Of a DNA stretch of 5,854 nucleotides, positions 4,328 to 5,854 are shown in pieces. A model generated the notes under the pieces. That model was not told where the DNA came from, ran no database searches, and was given only the letters and a program-made list of their open reading frames with translations. Numbering within the stretch: position 1 is the first letter of the stretch; each line of letters opens with the position of its first letter. The stretch spans positions 1 through 5,854 of the forward strand of contig VBKD01000103.1 in NCBI GenBank assembly GCA_005888075.1, in the 5' to 3' direction. This stretch comes from Chloroflexota bacterium (GTDB taxonomy: Bacteria; Chloroflexota; Dormibacteria; Dormibacterales; Dormibacteraceae). The position numbers and the translations under genes were made by a program.

Positions 4328-5854
4328 ATGGCGACTGAATACGCTCCCGACAAGATCAGGAACGTCGTTCTCCTGGGGCACTCTCACGATGGCAAGACGA
4401 CGCTCGCCGAGGCGATGCTGTTCGCCTCCGGTGCGGTCCCTCGAATGGGGAGTACCGACCAGGCGAGCGCGACGATGGACTTCGAGCCTGAGGAACAGAA
4501 GCGAAAGATCTCTATCAACCTCGGGGTGGGCTCCGTCGAGCACAACGGCTTCAAGATCAACATCCTCGACGCTCCTGGGTTCTTCGACTTCGCGGGCCAG
4601 GTGCTGAGCGGCTTGAGGGCGGCCGAAAGCGCGGTCGTGGTGGTGGGGCCGAACCCCCAGGTCGCGGTGGGGACCGAGGTGGCGTGGGAGCAATGCAACC
4701 GCACGAGCAAGCCGCGCATCGTGGTCGTCAGCAAGCTGGACAAGGAGAACTCCGACTTCTATGGAGCGGTGGCGGCGCTGCGCGAGCACCTGTCTCCGAG
4801 GCCTTTTCCCCTCCACCTGCCGATCGGCGCCGAGCAGGACTTCCGGGGCATCATCGACCTCCTCCACCTGAAGGCCTTCGTCACGGCGCCCGACGGGAAA
4901 GGGACCGAGGTCCCCATCCCCGACGACATGAAGCAGCGCGTCGAGGAGTATCGCGGCCAGCTCATCGAGGCTGCCGCGGAGAGCGACGACTCGCTGCTGG
5001 AGAAGTACCTGGACGCCGGCACCCTGAGCGAAGAGGAGATCCAGCGCGGGCTCCGCGAGGGCATCCTGGAAGGCAAGGTCGCGCCGGTGGTCTGCTGCTC
5101 GGCCACCAAGCTGCTCGGCGTCCGGACGCTGATGTCGACCATCGCGGAGCTCACACCACCCCCGGAGGTCGAGCCCTCCCAACCCGCGAAGGCGTTGGTC
5201 TTCAACACCGGCGGCGATCAGTTCGGCCGGGTGAGCTACTTCAAGGTCGTGGCCGGCGCCGTGAAAACCGACGCCCACCTGCCAAACCTGACGCGCGGTG
5301 GCGAGGAACGGCTGGCCCAGATCTTTTTCCCGCGCGGCAAGGAGCACGTGGCGGCCACAGAGGTGCCGGCGGGAGACATCGCGGCGGCGACGAAGCTGAC
5401 GCACACGCTGACCGGCGACACGCTCGGAGTACGTGACGGTGGGCCGCTCCCGCCACTCGACCTGCCCGGTCCGGCTTACAGCCTGGCCATCACACCGAAG
5501 GCACGGGGCGACGAGGAAAAGATCTCGAGTGGGCTGCGGCGCAAGTACGGGGTCGAGGCGACGACGGCAGTGCCGCGCGTGGCCTACCGCGAAACCGTGC
5601 ACGGGCACGCGCGAGCGGAAGGCCGCCACGTCAAGCAGTCGGGTGGCCACGGGCAGTACGGCATATGCGTGATCGAGGTCGCACCCACCGCGCGAGGCGA
5701 GGGATTCATCTGGGAAGACAAGATCTTCGGCGGCTCGATCCCGCATAACTTCCGGCCTTCGGTGCAAAAGGGCATCGTCGACACCATGGCCAAGGGGGTC
5801 GTCGCCGGGTATCCGATGGTCGACGTGAAGGTGACGCTGGTCGACGGCAAATAC
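4328..5854 (+). CDS. fusA2: Elongation factor G-like GTPase (EF-G2 type), domain III deleted, 3' end cut by window edge
   Basis: The first 509 residues of a ribosome-associated translational GTPase. The G domain (1-280) shows the P-loop GHSHDGKT (17-24), switch I region EPEEQKRKISI (53-63), DAPGFFDF (81-88), SKLD (135-138) and CCSATKLLGV (256-265). Domain II runs about 286-375. Domain III starts at about 384 (YSLAITPKARGDEEKISSGL) but passes at 402-406 straight into RRKYGVEA and PRVAYRETV. About 38 residues present in EF-G are missing, including the GMGELHLE-type segment. Domain IV follows (SGGHGQYGICVIEV, GGSIPHNFRPSVQKGI). The EPEEQxRxxS switch and the lack of the DTPGH histidine place it with EF-G2 proteins and not main EF-G, hence the symbol, which is a class assignment. 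The frame is intact over all 509 codons. With half of domain III gone, normal translocation activity is doubtful. The gene diverges from the 74-aa gene. Confidence 0.9.
   Translation, partial: MATEYAPDKIRNVVLLGHSHDGKTTLAEAMLFASGAVPRMGSTDQASATMDFEPEEQKRKISINLGVGSVEHNGFKINILDAPGFFDFAGQVLSGLRAAESAVVVVGPNPQVAVGTEVAWEQCNRTSKPRIVVVSKLDKENSDFYGAVAALREHLSPRPFPLHLPIGAEQDFRGIIDLLHLKAFVTAPDGKGTEVPIPDDMKQRVEEYRGQLIEAAAESDDSLLEKYLDAGTLSEEEIQRGLREGILEGKVAPVVCCSATKLLGVRTLMSTIAELTPPPEVEPSQPAKALVFNTGGDQFGRVSYFKVVAGAVKTDAHLPNLTRGGEERLAQIFFPRGKEHVAATEVPAGDIAAATKLTHTLTGDTLGVRDGGPLPPLDLPGPAYSLAITPKARGDEEKISSGLRRKYGVEATTAVPRVAYRETVHGHARAEGRHVKQSGGHGQYGICVIEVAPTARGEGFIWEDKIFGGSIPHNFRPSVQKGIVDTMAKGVVAGYPMVDVKVTLVDGKY
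5531..5545 (+). other. In-frame deletion junction in EF-G2 domain III
   Basis: The codons read Gly402-Leu403-Arg404-Arg405-Lys406. In EF-G2 relatives a sequence like SxxLxRLAEEDPT follows the left side, and the right side is preceded by a segment like HLEVxLERLxRKYG. CTGCGGCGC (5534-5542) can code the LRR of either place, so loss between two short repeats would explain the join. The missing segment is inferred from family knowledge; the junction itself is read directly. Confidence 0.7.

Noticed and set aside
3490..5535. 15-bp exact direct repeat GATCTCGAGTGGGCT at 3490-3504 and 5521-5535
   Set aside because: The copies code unrelated peptides on opposite strands and the flanks differ at once. 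One copy touches the EF-G2 junction, which is curious, but a chance match in biased DNA is more likely than a functional repeat.
4280..5767. 495-codon open frame on the minus strand opposite the EF-G2-like gene
   Set aside because: It is antisense to a gene with clear GTPase motifs, rich in Arg/Ala/His/Val without any domain, and explained by GC-rich third positions on the other strand.

Overview
The window is GC-rich bacterial chromosome with strong G/C preference at third codon positions and almost no non-coding DNA. The rpsF-ssb-rpsR cluster is the common bacterial order. The mix of an EF-G2-type GTPase, YafY/WYL-like and Cro/C1-TPR regulators and genes lacking Shine-Dalgarno sequences fits a high-GC soil-type lineage such as Chloroflexota, Candidatus Dormibacterota or an actinobacterium. 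That placement is inference from style and not a marker-based assignment.

Left part (1-1087, minus strand): a ribosomal/replication operon reading right to left, rpsF (S6), ssb and rpsR (S18, cut by the window edge). Genes are packed with 0 and 9 bases between them, and each has a purine-rich ribosome binding site. The rpsF start is TTG behind a perfect AAGGAGGT. Spacer 1088-1190 separates this operon from a divergent plus-strand gene. It holds a nearly symmetric -10-like element (GGTATTCTACC) that could fire both ways.

Middle (1191-1877, plus strand): a 228-residue single-pass membrane protein with a His/Cys-rich extracytoplasmic domain of unknown function. Its 3' end overlaps by 23 bp, tail to tail, the next minus-strand gene.

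Middle right (1855-4242, minus strand): three co-directional genes, read right to left. They are a 74-residue protein of unknown function, a 496-residue fusion of an N-terminal DeoR/YafY-type HTH to a complete creatinase/prolidase (M24) metallopeptidase, and a 211-residue Cro/C1-type HTH protein with a helical TPR-like C-terminus. A 17-bp inverted repeat sits just before the Cro/C1 gene and overlaps the stop codon of the fusion gene. It looks like an operator or internal promoter site. The set could be a small regulatory operon in which a peptidase-like domain is the ligand-sensing or enzymatic part of a regulator; that role is inference.

Right part (4328-5854, plus strand, runs off the window): an elongation factor G-like GTPase of the EF-G2 type. 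It has diverged G motifs and, most strikingly, lacks about 38 residues of domain III. The lost part includes the normally conserved GMGELHLE region. The reading frame is kept and the junction lies at CTGCGGCGC, a sequence that could plausibly have been repeated at both ends of the lost segment. This is either a real in-frame deletion or an assembly collapse and is the first thing to check.

No tRNA, rRNA, CRISPR array, insertion sequence or attachment site was seen, and no stretch over 300 bases lacks a gene.
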